From Amborella trichopoda (taxonomy: Eukaryota > Streptophyta > Magnoliopsida > Amborellales > Amborellaceae): a stretch of 64,000 bases of DNA. Positions 12,584 to 23,433 of this stretch are shown one piece after another. The notes under the pieces are model-generated. The model did no database searches, was not told where the DNA came from, and saw only the letters and a list, made by a program, of their open reading frames with translations. How positions within the stretch are numbered: position 1 is the first letter of the stretch; the number at the start of each line of letters is the position of its first letter. The position numbers were made by a program, and so were the translations under genes. Where the stretch lies: NCBI RefSeq assembly GCF_000471905.2, contig NW_006498608.1:2663491-2727490 (forward strand), read 5' to 3'.

Positions 12584-13881
12584 TCCCCCACCGCACTATC
12601 TGCCTCTTCAAACTACAAACGGATTAGAAGACAGAATTAACGCCCATGCAACTAAACTCCTAATGACCAAAAGACTAGAACAAATACCAAAACATAAACT
12701 AATGATTCAACAAGAAGAAAATATAACACCACAGTCTAAATATACTGCTGCAGAACTCTCTATGAAAAACATGATTTGAAGTTCTAGTCCACAAGACAAA
12801 TTGAGGGTGCATGATGCTGAATCATGAAGTTGCTGATTGAAACACATTTTTCTTGCTATGGAAAGAAACATCAAAACCAAGCAAATAAAAGAGAGAAAAA
12901 AGCAATTGAATGTCAGCAATGGCACAGACACATCTAATCAAACCCCACTTCCATCAGGAAACCATACCACAACTAAAATTCGCAGCAATCAAACAACTTA
13001 GTCAAATAAACATCGAAATGTAATCATTCCTAACTGAAATTACATAATCCCAAAAGGATAAAATTAATAGAAAAAGGTCCATGGACTTGCAAGCAGTTCC
13101 CCAGGGGATGAAAATTGATAAGTTAGAACATTTACCCTAGAGTGAAAAGATTCGCTTACATGAGTTGGCCCACACATATCATACACGTCTTATAAAAATA
13201 TATGTGCATGGACATGTATTATATGTACACGCCCATGTATTAAACGTGAAAGTACTTATGGGCTGACAAGAAGCACTTCTGAGCCAATATAACCAAAAGA
13301 TCCCAAACAAGAAAGTGAGGCAATCCGGGTATATTTTGAGAAGCAAAGAATATGCAGATCAACAGTTTTGACCAACTAAGAATGGGTTAAACTAAATGGC
13401 TTGCACATCAAAAGGAATTTTAGAAGCCCATTTTAAAGAGAAACTCAGCTGGTCCATGCTTGCTTTGCTAGGCCAATGATTTGTTTCGATGTGAACAAAA
13501 ATAATTAAATAATTCATTAAACACCCCAAGTTCAACACCTGGCCACATAGTACAATGTGGTGTAATCACATACTTTAACATTAGAAGTAATCACCTTTCT
13601 TCAGGAGCTCTGGATTACGCTTAGCCGCTAGATTAGCGGTAGCTCCTATGATTAAGTGATTAATTCATAAAATCTATCATTTTCCAAATATTTTACTGGG
13701 ATCGGAATGTCACATTTACATAACAAAGATTGGAGGAAATAACACTAGCTGACCCTCCAATGAAAAGGCTTCTGGCATACACTTTAACTTCAAGGAGGTT
13801 AGATTATTGCAGTCCCAAAGGCGCAAATAAAATTTGGAATTCCATTTCATTCAAGAATCATATGAACAAATCTCTCATGAA
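12584..13881. other. Upstream flank of the PPR gene
   Basis: No coding sequence recognised. Just upstream of the PPR start, at 12,613-12,623, the minus strand reads a pyrimidine-rich TCCGTTTGTAG, compatible with a 3' splice site for a spliced 5' leader. A short hairpin (CCGCTAGATTAGCGG) lies near 13,625. Confidence 0.4.
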
Positions 13882-14960
13882 CATTATAGTAGACGCATAT
13901 ACGGTTCAAATGGCGGTGATTTGGAGGTATTTGGACACTTATTGGTTGGCAAAAAGTTCAGTAAAAAGTAGGTGACCGTGGCTGGAATTTCTGTTGTCTG
14001 TCAACAGTGACATTCACACATTATGGACTGCAAATCCTAAAATATGAAGAATTTCAAGATAGTACAAGAAGTAAAATTATATTAGACAAACATATCTTTC
14101 ATTCAAGACCGATTTGGGTCCATTTTGCCACCATTTGGTCACTAAACAATTCGATACAAAAACACCCACAAATCTTGGAAATTTGACTTCCCAATTCATT
14201 CCCCAATTTTACTACCTACTAAAGCATAAATAATGTCTTTCAAGTCAAAGTCTAATATTCAGTCAAAACCTTCTTCAACTTAACTAAATTCACAGGAAGA
14301 TTTGACAAACATTTTCACAATTAACATAGGCTAACCAAGCATGGATTCTAACACTTAATTTCCAAGACTTCAGGCCTACTCTTGCACATCCATACACATG
14401 TTCCTACATTCTACTCTTCTACACCTCATGCTTGAATAAAATCAGTAATACATAGCTTCTAAATCCACCTACCTGATGAGAAACAGTTCTCCCAACTCCT
14501 TACACAGTCTCCTCAAGCTTCCACAGCGAGCTCTAACGGAGTAGTGGGTAGAGAACTTAAGAGTTTGCCCTAGAGAGAGAGAGAGAGAGAGAGTTTTAGG
14601 GAGAGAGTACACCTAACACCTCATAAAGGAGGTGTCAAATTTAAATGAAATGGGCTTGCTTTAGATGCCACGCCACTTAATGAGAGGTAAAAGTAAGAGA
14701 AAAAGATGGTGGACAGAATGTCCATTTTATAAAGATAAACCCTCAATTATTATGCAATGATATATTAACAAGGGTGCGACCATTTTTTAGGACAAACTTA
14801 TTTAACAATAATATCACATTATTTATTGTTAATCAATATTTATATTAATAATATAAAATTATCAATATATTACTGGTATCTTTTAGAATTATTACTATTA
14901 TTATTTTTATTTTTTATTTTTATTTTCCAGTTTTTATAAAAAAAAGTTTGGATTATTACA
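13882..14960 (-). repeat. 3' LTR, truncated
   Basis: It matches 19,522-20,565 closely; for example, both hold CATATAC-GTTCAAATGGCGG and TTGGACACTTATTGGTTGGC. In minus orientation it begins TGTAATAATCC immediately after a polypurine tract. Similarity to the other LTR fades near 13,882. Confidence 0.85.
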
Positions 14961-14976
14961 TCATCCCCCCCTAAAA
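14961..14976 (-). other. Polypurine tract
   Basis: Minus strand AGGGGGGGATGA directly precedes the TGTAA start of the 3' LTR. This is the usual second-strand priming site of plant gypsy elements. Confidence 0.8.
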
Positions 14977-15230
14977 AGGGATTTTGTCCTCAAAATCGTA
15001 TAGTTGATCATCACACAAATGGGGGTTTAACAATGGCACTTCTCTCCAAACAACCTACTGAGGCAAGCACACACCCACAACCATCTTATGCCTAGAAGGG
15101 TGTCCAAAATCCTAAGCATCCAAAAGAATCAAATTCGACTCTAACACACAAACACACAAGACATAGATCTGAGTCAGATACCCAAGAGTTCCCGCCCCCA
15201 GAATTCAATCATAGGTTAACACACTAAGCT

Positions 15231-16330
15231 ATGAATCACAAGTTAAGCAATACAATACACTCAAAGTATGCCAATCAAATCTCATATTATAGGTCGAGCA
15301 ATGCAATATGCTCAAAGCATGCCGACTGCCACGCATCATTGACCACACAATACACTCAAAGCAGGCCAATCAAATTTCATATCACAAGTCGGGCAATGCA
15401 ATACACTCAAAGCACGCCGACTGTCACACATCATTGATCATGCAATACACTCAAAGCAGGCCAATCAAATTTCATATCACAAGTAGGGCAATGTAATTCG
15501 CTCAAAGCATGCCAACTGTCACACATCATTGACCATGCAATACACTCAAAGCAGGCCAATCAAATTTCATAGCACAAGTCGGGCAATGCAATACGCTTAA
15601 AGCATGCCCACTGTCACACATCATTGGCCATGCAAATACGGTCAAAGCATGCCAACTATCACACATAATTGGCCATGCAATACACTCAAAGCCGGCCAAT
15701 CAAATTTCATATCACAAGTCGGGCAATGCAATACCCTCAAAGCATGTCAACTGTCACACATCATTGACCATGCAATACACTCAAAGCAGGTTAATCAAAT
15801 TTCATATCACAAGTCAGGCAATGCAATACGCTCAAAGCATGTCGACTGTCACACATCATTGGCCATGCAATACGCTCAAAGCATGCCAACTATCACACAT
15901 CATTGGCCATGCAATACACTCAAAGCAGGCCAATCAAATTTCATATCACATGTCAGGCAATGCAATACGCTCAAAGCATGCCGACTGTCACACATCATTG
16001 ACCATGCCATACACTCAAAGCAGGCCAATCAAATTTCATATCACAAGTCAAGCAATGCAATACGCTCAAAGCATGCTGACTGTCACACATCATTGGTCAT
16101 GCAATATGCTCAAAGCATGCCAACTATCACACATCATTGGCCATGCAATACGCTCAAAGCAGGCCAATCACAAGTTGGGCAATGCAATACTCTCAAAGCA
16201 TGCCGACAGAATCACAAAATCAGGCCTTGTAATATGCTCAAAGCAAGCACCTAACTGTTATCAATTATGGTCATGTAATACGCTCAAAGCAGACTAATCA
16301 AATCTCATATCATAGTATGGCAATGCAATC
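15231..16330. repeat. Satellite-like array with 95-bp and 140-bp periods
   Basis: The phrase AGGCCAATCAAATTTCATAT (with small variants) recurs at 15,363, 15,458, 15,553, 15,693, 15,788, 15,927, 16,022 and 16,161, giving intervals of 95, 95, 140, 95, 139, 95 and 139. Inside, a shorter phrase ATGCAATACGCTCAAAGCA recurs every 45-50 bp. The array is therefore made of about 45-bp and 50-bp submonomers arranged as AB or ABA. It gives rise to long but meaningless open frames. It lies where the gypsy pol gene should be. Confidence 0.93.
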
Positions 16331-16447
16331 AAACACATATCACTTATCATCGCATATCTCCTCATATCACATATCATACCACATCACATCACACTATCAA
16401 AATGATGCCATAACATAACAGAAAAGCAATCATGATCAAACAGAATC
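16331..16447. other. Short CAT-rich spacer between the array and gag
   Basis: Irregular CATATCA/CACATCA repeats that look like degraded edge units of the array. Confidence 0.5.
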
Positions 16448-17478
16448 CTAGCATCTCATATAACAATCAAAGGGCTTACTTTGGTTCTCTGGGGTGGAAC
16501 CCCTTGCCTCGTGATTTACAAGTGCAAACACTCGGCCTTGAGTCCTTGGCTTAGGCTCGGCTCCCATCACGAGGCAATTCTGATCAAGTGGCCCAGTTTG
16601 CCACACTTAAAACATGGCTTCGTCCTTAGCCAGCACTCGGGAGCCGCGTGACCGAGCTTCCCACAAGAACCACATGGCACTGGCTGCTTCTGTCTAATAT
16701 CGCCCTGAAAAGTCCTCTGGGCGTTGTCATGTCTCTGATCTCCTCTCTCTTGGAAATCTCTCGAAGGCGTGGGCCTTGTCTTGTGCTGCTCCTTCCTCAG
16801 TCGGTATTCATCACAATCTCTCTCTATTTTCCTGGCCAGATCCACCAGTGGGGAAAAAGTCTTAAGATTGGCCGCCATTATTCTTCCTCGAATATCCAGC
16901 ATAAGGCCCCTCTCAAACTTATTTACTTTTTGAGCCTCCATATTGATAACATGCGGCGCATATCGAGACAATTCTAAAAACTTAGCCGCATACTGCTCCA
17001 CTGTTAACTTCCCTTGTTGCAATTCTATAAACTCTACTTCTTTCCTCTCCTTTACAGAATCAGGGAAGTACTTCTCATTAAAGGCCTCCAGAAAAGTGTC
17101 CCAGTTTACTTTTGTCCCTGACCGTTCCCATGATTGCTTCACTGAGCCCCACCAATGCTCAACATCTCCTTCTAACATGAAGGTTCCCAGCCTAACCTTC
17201 TGTTCCTCAGTGCATTGCAGGACTTCAAAGATCTTCTCAACCTGCATCAGTCATCTCTCGACTTTCTCTACTCCATCAAGTCCTGCAAAGGTGGGTGGCC
17301 CTAACTTCTTAAACTTCTCAACAAAACTACTATCATAAAGTCTTGGCTCAGAGGCAGTCAAAGCCGACATATTCTCCTTCATCGTCTGGGTCATGGCTCC
17401 CAAAATCTTGAAAACTTCACCGAGGGCCTCGGCATTCTCATTGTTGGAGCTCGCATTATTGGTCCGAGTCCTCGGCAT
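16448..17478 (-). pseudogene. Ty3/gypsy gag, broken by a stop and a frameshift
   Basis: The start MPRTRTNNASSNNENAEALG lies at 17,478, just inside the primer-binding site. The frame continues through a gag capsid-type region (AFNEKYFPDSVKERKEVEF, YAAKFLELSRYAPHVI) to CCHC zinc knuckles: CGSCGKLGHAAPEC is complete, while the second (CFKCGKLGHL) loses its last cysteine. An in-frame TGA at 17,251-17,253 sits where the family usually has tryptophan. Near 16,575 a one-base shift is needed to continue into a further open stretch containing QGRVFAL, the usual tail before the protease. The frame then stops at 16,448. Non-functional. Confidence 0.88.
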
Positions 17479-17574
17479 CTCCGACCTAAAACAGGAACAC
17501 CCAGTCACCAACCTAGCCAAAGCAATTCTAGAGACACTTCTACAACTCTCTAAGCCAAGGCTCCTATCCTGGCT

Positions 17575-17586
17575 GCTATGATACCA
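17575..17586 (-). other. Primer-binding site (initiator Met tRNA type)
   Basis: Minus strand TGGTATCATAGC is one base different from the canonical TGGTATCAGAGC complementary to plant initiator tRNA-Met. It lies a few bases inside the CA end of the 5' LTR. Confidence 0.8.
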
Positions 17587-17590
17587 TAAC

Positions 17591-20565
17591 TGCCACGACC
17601 CCACTCCCTGCCCCTACCTTTCTCATCGGAGGGTGGCAGAGTACGGGTTCGTGATTCAGAGGTAGCGAACGCTACTCAAGTCGGAGTGGCGCGTTGCTTT
17701 AATAAATCAGTAAACCAAGCAAACAAAGAAAGTAAAGAAACTTTATAAAAAAATGCACAAGATCTAAGTAAAATAAAATTGAAACTTAGATTATTACATA
17801 AACAACTTGGAGTAATATAATTGTTCAAGGCATCGAAGGCCTAGGTACACCACATTTAACTTCAATATAGACAAAAACATGGCCCACAACCACTAAACAC
17901 ATACAAGCAAAAACAATCTCCTTGGCAAGTACGAGCCTTCGTCAACCGTATCGATCACCCTACCGGCTATTCTTGATCTGCAGCTTCTACTCTACCGGGA
18001 TGGAAAAAGAGGAATGAACTATAAAGCCCAGTAAGAGGATCTAGTTGCTATGCATCAGTGATATATCCATCCAGGCATCATGAATAATTCTTTTGACAAT
18101 AAGCAATCATAGTGGAAAACGTATTCAATTTAACAATCTTATCAATATAATCATCACGAATGGCATATCGAACATCATGACTATCATATAATCAATATAA
18201 CTATCATCATTCACATTCACACATCCAATCATTAACCACTCACTCCTTAGATTCACCTATTCCTGAAATAGAAGCCCTATTCATCCGGCCAAGTCAAATC
18301 CCATTGTTTAGGACTTCTATCATCACTCAGACGAGAGTACAATGACAATGAGTGTCCTATTCGATAATGCCCTCACACTTACACACACAGTCCCCAGCAT
18401 GCTTTGGGGCTTTGACAGAAATTTGCCTTGCAAGGCACGGTTTACTATTTACTTCTTATAATACACTAAATTTCGGGGGGCGCGACCCATCCATTACACT
18501 TTCCACCTAATTCCCCTCCTATCCTACAGGGACTTAACAAACATTGCCGGCCTTACTCTATTATCAAGTCACATCATACCACCACGGGTAACCCGTGCGT
18601 GGCGTCACTGAATCACTTCAATATTATCAATCACAAAAAGGGTCATGCTTGGAGCATGCCTTCAGATCACTCTTCACTTAGCATTCACACTTTAGCACTC
18701 AAGCCTTTCACATTGTCAGCACATAGAATTTCATTGCATAGCATGCATTATATGGAATTCAACACATGAATATTACATGGCACTCACTAATTAACACTCA
18801 CACTCATGTCATGATACTCGTTACATAAGTATGCACATTCACTATTTAGATATCACATAACATTCACTAAATAGCATTCACATCCCTTTCATGGTATTTG
18901 CTGCATAGCATTCACATTCACCAATTGAATATCACATAACACTTACTAAATAGCATTTCATTCACTGCATAGCATTCACATTCACTAATTGAATATCATA
19001 TAACATTCACTAAATAGCATTCATACTTGAGTATGCACAATTTCTGGAAAGTTCTGTCAATAGTGACCTAATCCCCATAAAATGGGCGTAGCTTTCAATA
19101 TAAGGGGGTTTTCACAAAAGTCTTTACATGCAATTTTGAGTGTTCCCATAAACCTTTCAAGTGGTGGTGATTTAGAAGAAAAAGGATCTCTTTTGGTCAG
19201 TCAAAATTGGTGGCAACAATGACATCAGTTCTGAGTTTCCATAATAGCTACCCACAGTTACATATCTTCGCATTTAATCGTGCAACTCTCAAATTAGGAA
19301 GAATTTCGAAAAGTGCTCAACATGTAATTTCAAGCTTACTCATAACTCTTTAAAATGACTGTGGTTTGGAAGAAAATGGGCATCATTTGGTCGTTTAAAA
19401 TCCATGAACATAGGAACATCAATTCTGCAATTTATTAAAACTCTCTACAGTGACCTATTTACATAATTGAGAGTATAGCTTCTCATTCATGAAGAATTTA
19501 AGCATGGTTTTAACATGACTATTATAGTAAACGCATATACAGTTCAAATGGCGGTGATTTGTAGGTATTTGGACACTTATTGGTTGGCAAAAAGTTCGGT
19601 AAAAAGTAGGTGACAGTGGCTGGAATTTTTGTTGTTTGTCAACAGTGACGTATTCACACACTATGGACTGTAAATCCTAAAATATGAAGAATTTCAAGAT
19701 AGTACAAGAAAAAAAATTATATTAGACAAGCATATCTTTCATTCAAGACCGATTTGAGTCCATGGCCACTGAACAATTCGATACAAAAACACCCACAATT
19801 CTTGGAAATTTGACTTCCCAATTCATTCCCCAATTTTACTACCTACTAAAGCATAAATAATGTCTTTCAAGCCAAAGTCTAATATTCAGTCAAAACCTTC
19901 TTCAACTTAACTAAATTCACAGGAAGATTTGACAAACATTTTCACAATTAACAAAGGCTAACCAAGCATGGATTCTAACACTTAATTTCCAAGATTTCAA
20001 GCTTACTCTTGCACATCCATACACATGTTCCTACATTCTACTCTTCTACACCTCATGCTTGAATAAAATTAGTAATACATAGCTTCTAAATCCACCTACT
20101 TGATGAGAAATAGTGCTCCCAACTCCTCCTTACACAATCTCCTCAAGCTTCCACAGTGAGCTCTAAAGGAGTACTGAGTAAAGAACTTAAGAGTTTGCCC
20201 TAGAGAGAGAAAGAGCGTTTTAGAGAGAGAGTACACCTAACACCTCATAAAGGAGGTGTCAAATTTAAATGAAATGAGCTTGCTTAGATGCCAGGCCACT
20301 TAATGAGAGGTAAAACTAAGAGAAAAAGAAGGTGGACCGAATGTCCATTTTATAAAGATAAACCCTCAATTATTATGCAATGATATATTAACAAAGGTGC
20401 GACAATTTTTTAGGATTAACTTATTTAACAACAATATCACATTATTTATTGTTAATCAATATTTATATTAATAACATAAAATTATCAATATATTACTGGT
20501 ATCTTTTAAAATTATTACTATTATTATTATTTTCCAGTTTTTATAAAAAAAATTGGATCGTTACA
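17591..20565 (-). repeat. 5' LTR, about 2,975 bp
   Basis: In minus orientation it begins TGTAACGATCC at 20,565 and ends GGCA at 17,591, next to the primer-binding site. The length is unusually large. The interior contains loosely repeated blocks (next entries). No long open frame is present. Confidence 0.8.
18690..19040. repeat. Irregular short repeats inside the LTR
   Basis: Phrases such as CACTAAATAGCATTCA, TGAATATCACATAACA and GCATAGCATTCACATTCAC recur several times with variable spacing. Confidence 0.75.
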
Positions 20566-22698
20566 TCTAAGGAAAATTGGCATTGACATCCTGAGCATGA
20601 AAGAAATTAAAAAATCATCAAGAAAATCAATATATGACAAAGAATAGCATAGAAAATATACAGAAATCCAAACAAATTCACTATGATCTGAAAAGCATAC
20701 ATGAGAGGAAAAGTACATCATACACTATTAGTGTGTTGTTCAAGGCACAGCACCAAGACATCCATTGTTTGTTCATGATGACAAAAGGTATAGATCAACT
20801 TAAGTTCTCAATGATGAACATTCACCCAATGTAAAGTTAATCTCCAGACTATAAATAAGAACATAATTTACACATCCTAGCAATGTACCTTTTATCAAAC
20901 ACCTGCACAGTATGCTTTCTCCATATGACAAGTCATCAACTAGCAAATCAATCAACACATAAATGAAAAAAGGAATATAACCAGCGTACTTCCATGATCA
21001 TAATAGCAATAAAAGAAATGTCAAAAGGGACGAAACATTTAAAATACCTCCTCATTCACCTCAAGCCCCAGCTTAAAAATTAACCAAGTACCTAAACTAA
21101 TCACCCCATGCTCTCATTTAAAAGAAAATGTTGGTCAAATAGAAAAACAAACCGAGAAAATTTATGGGCACATAAAAGTAAGAATCCAATATCTTCCTTT
21201 TCCCTTTTTATCATTGGTAGGAACCAAATTACAGTAAAAACAAAAGGGAACTGAAGCATCCATGAGAGAAGAAATGAAAAATTCTACCTTACCATATAAA
21301 CAATCCACGAGATTTATGGATTTCCTGCCAGGGTACAACATCATACATGTATCTTTGAACTTGCAAGAGAATGTAATGGCCATGGCTTTTCTGGTTTCTA
21401 ACACATGAATGGAGGCACATTTAAAGAAGCTTCACTAATTACAGAGAAAGTATGATGTAGTTTACATTTCAGAAATAAACAATGATGATTAATTCAGAGC
21501 ATTGGTCCCCTTAAAATTCATATTAACGTGGATAGAAAAAGCAGAGAGGGTAGACAATTTATAGAGAATGACATTACAGTAAATTAATTCCACATTTCTG
21601 ATGAATCTTTGACTGCAATTTTCGGTCAAGAAACACTAAATCACAAAAAATGATCAGGAAAAAATGAATAAATTCATTACATATTCATCAACTATAATCA
21701 ATAAAGGCATAGTAAAATGTAAACCACAGCTAAGTTAGATGATGTTTATAGAATCAACTCCAAAAACTTCAATAGACCAAATGTCATTGATACACACTAA
21801 TTCACATAAAACTGAGTGTCCAAGAAAACCCCATATTCTGCACTGTGGATCATTGGATTCGGCTTATCATTTTTCCCTTCTAAGATAGTTTATTCATGTA
21901 AAAAAAGGACGCCATTTCTTTGTTTATTTTCTTCCATTGTGGGACGTTTATGTTTGCTCTGTTTTTTTTCTCTATTTTGTGGTTATAATTCATCTGTGAA
22001 CCTTCGAAAGCAATAAGCATTGCTTCCAAACAGCAGGAACAACCATATTCTTCGAGAAGCATATGAAGAAATAGCGATATTGCCAAATTTTGGTGAACAC
22101 CTATACTCTTCGACAGGTGTATGAAAAATTAGCCATGTTGCCAAAATTTGGTGTGCCCAAACAGGTCTAAGAACAACAGATTGAGTCAAATACCCATTGC
22201 ACATTACCACCAATTTACCATCATCAGTGAGCTAAAAATAAATATAAAAAATAATAATTTTTTGGAACCGGAAGTTTCTTATTGATATTGTTCTCTTGCA
22301 AACTTGAAAAAACAAGGGAAAAGTCCATGAAATGAACAGAGTAATATAACTAAATGCAGAGACTTGCCATTTGCCCCCATTTTTTGCTAGGCCTGTTGTC
22401 GTCAAGAGAAAGATTATACCTTTTTATTGAGGCAAATGGAATTGTTTCCGCATTCACTTTTCACAAACTTAATTGTTTTGTGGTTTGAGGTAGTTTAGCT
22501 GCCTTTCAAGGTCAGGAACCCAAGCCGTGAGAAATATGCTTAGAAATGGAATCAAAAAATGCTTAGAACATTGTAGAGTTCATCTCCTCAGTTCTTCTAC
22601 AGTAGTTAATGCCCAAGATTGAGTTACTCTCTCTCTCTCTCTTAAAAATAGAGATCACAGGGTAAACAAGTTAGAGAGAGAAGACTCTTCAAACTTAC
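20566..22698. other. Intergenic or intronic, nothing certain
   Basis: No gene recognised. One minus-strand segment near 21,285-21,400 reads like a possible exon ending TTTATATG before GTAAGG, but its translation matches nothing that I know. A partly duplicated block (CCAAATTTTGGTG with ACACCTGT) lies at about 22,030-22,170. Confidence 0.35.
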
Positions 22699-22980
22699 CA
22701 AATCACATGAATCTAAAATTCATAAAGGAGAAATTTCAAACTTCAATAACCAGTCCACTTGTTTTCAAGCCTCCATAAACCAAGAGGAGAAGAACTTGGC
22801 TCTCTAAAACTGATGGATTTCGCCATTTGATCAGTCACTGAGTGAGAGAACTGGAAATCAGATGGAAGCTCAGAGTGAACTGGAAATTGGGTTTTCTCAG
22901 AGAGTTTAATGATTTTTCTTGCTCTCCACCTTGTGTTTTAGGGTAGATTTGGAAATAAGTAGCAAGGGTAGTTTAAATAA
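22699..22980 (-). promoter_or_regulatory. Possible promoter and first leader exon of a minus-strand transcript
   Basis: On the minus strand, TTATTTAAAC at about 22,972-22,980 resembles a TATA box. It is followed by a GA- and CT-rich leader and a good donor (G before GTAAGT) at 22,699. The only upstream frame is a 27-residue one beginning MAKSISFREP. With the acceptor-like site at 12,613-12,623 this could be the spliced leader of the PPR gene, the gypsy element then lying in the leader intron. This is inference only. Confidence 0.35.
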
Positions 22981-23089
22981 GGCGTCCAAATCAAGGGGCA
23001 TTACAAAATCCTCAATCCGGATATAACGTTAGTAACACTCATTTTGGTAGGAGCATGGTATAGATCTTATTAATACTAAAAAAAAATTA

Positions 23090-23425
23090 TTAAAAGGTTA
23101 TGACAATTAAAGTAAGATTCACCTCTAAATTTTATCATAAAATGTATTTTTTGTGTGTAAATTTGATAGTTTGAGAATCTAATTTTACCTTTAATTATAA
23201 AATTTTGAACTTCAAAAATAATTCAAATTAAGTAGATCTATAAAACACATGAAAATCTTGAAAATATACGATCCAAATAACATATTGCAAGGTGTACTAT
23301 TTTTTGGACTTGAAATATTTTATTTATTTATATTTATACATTTTGATATCAAGATGATCAATTAGAGGGTTTTTCAATATGAAAACAATCTTTTATGATG
23401 GATTTATAAAGTGCATCTCAATTCT
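23090..23425 (-). mobile_element. Degenerate copy of the Mutator-like MITE family
   Basis: In reverse orientation it shares the internal order of the copies at 38,247 and 44,396 (an ATTATAAAATTTTGAA block, GAAAATCTTGAAAAT, ATATCAAGATGATCA). Clear terminal repeats are missing, so the limits are approximate. Confidence 0.5.
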
Positions 23426-23433
23426 ATATTTTA

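Larger units (their letters stand above)
13882..20565 (-). mobile_element. Ty3/gypsy LTR retrotransposon relic, gag-only, with truncated 3' LTR
   Basis: Minus-strand order: 5' LTR (20,565 to 17,591), a primer-binding site just inside, gag, then a satellite array in the place of pol, a polypurine tract and the 3' LTR (14,960 down to about 13,882). Both LTR starts read TGTAA, and the 5' LTR ends in CA. The left LTR matches only the first ~1.05 kb of the right one, so roughly 1.9 kb of it is missing. No protease, RT, RNase H or integrase is visible. The LTRs are clearly diverged from each other, so the insertion is not recent. Target duplication cannot be checked because the left end is lost. 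Confidence 0.85.

Noticed and set aside
15604..16297. Long plus-strand open frames (216 and 177 codons)
   Set aside because: They are produced by the tandem array, whose unit lengths keep several frames open; the peptides are simple repeats and overlap each other.
15231..16330. A CRISPR-like array
   Set aside because: Units are contiguous and related throughout with no unique spacers, and the context is a plant retrotransposon.
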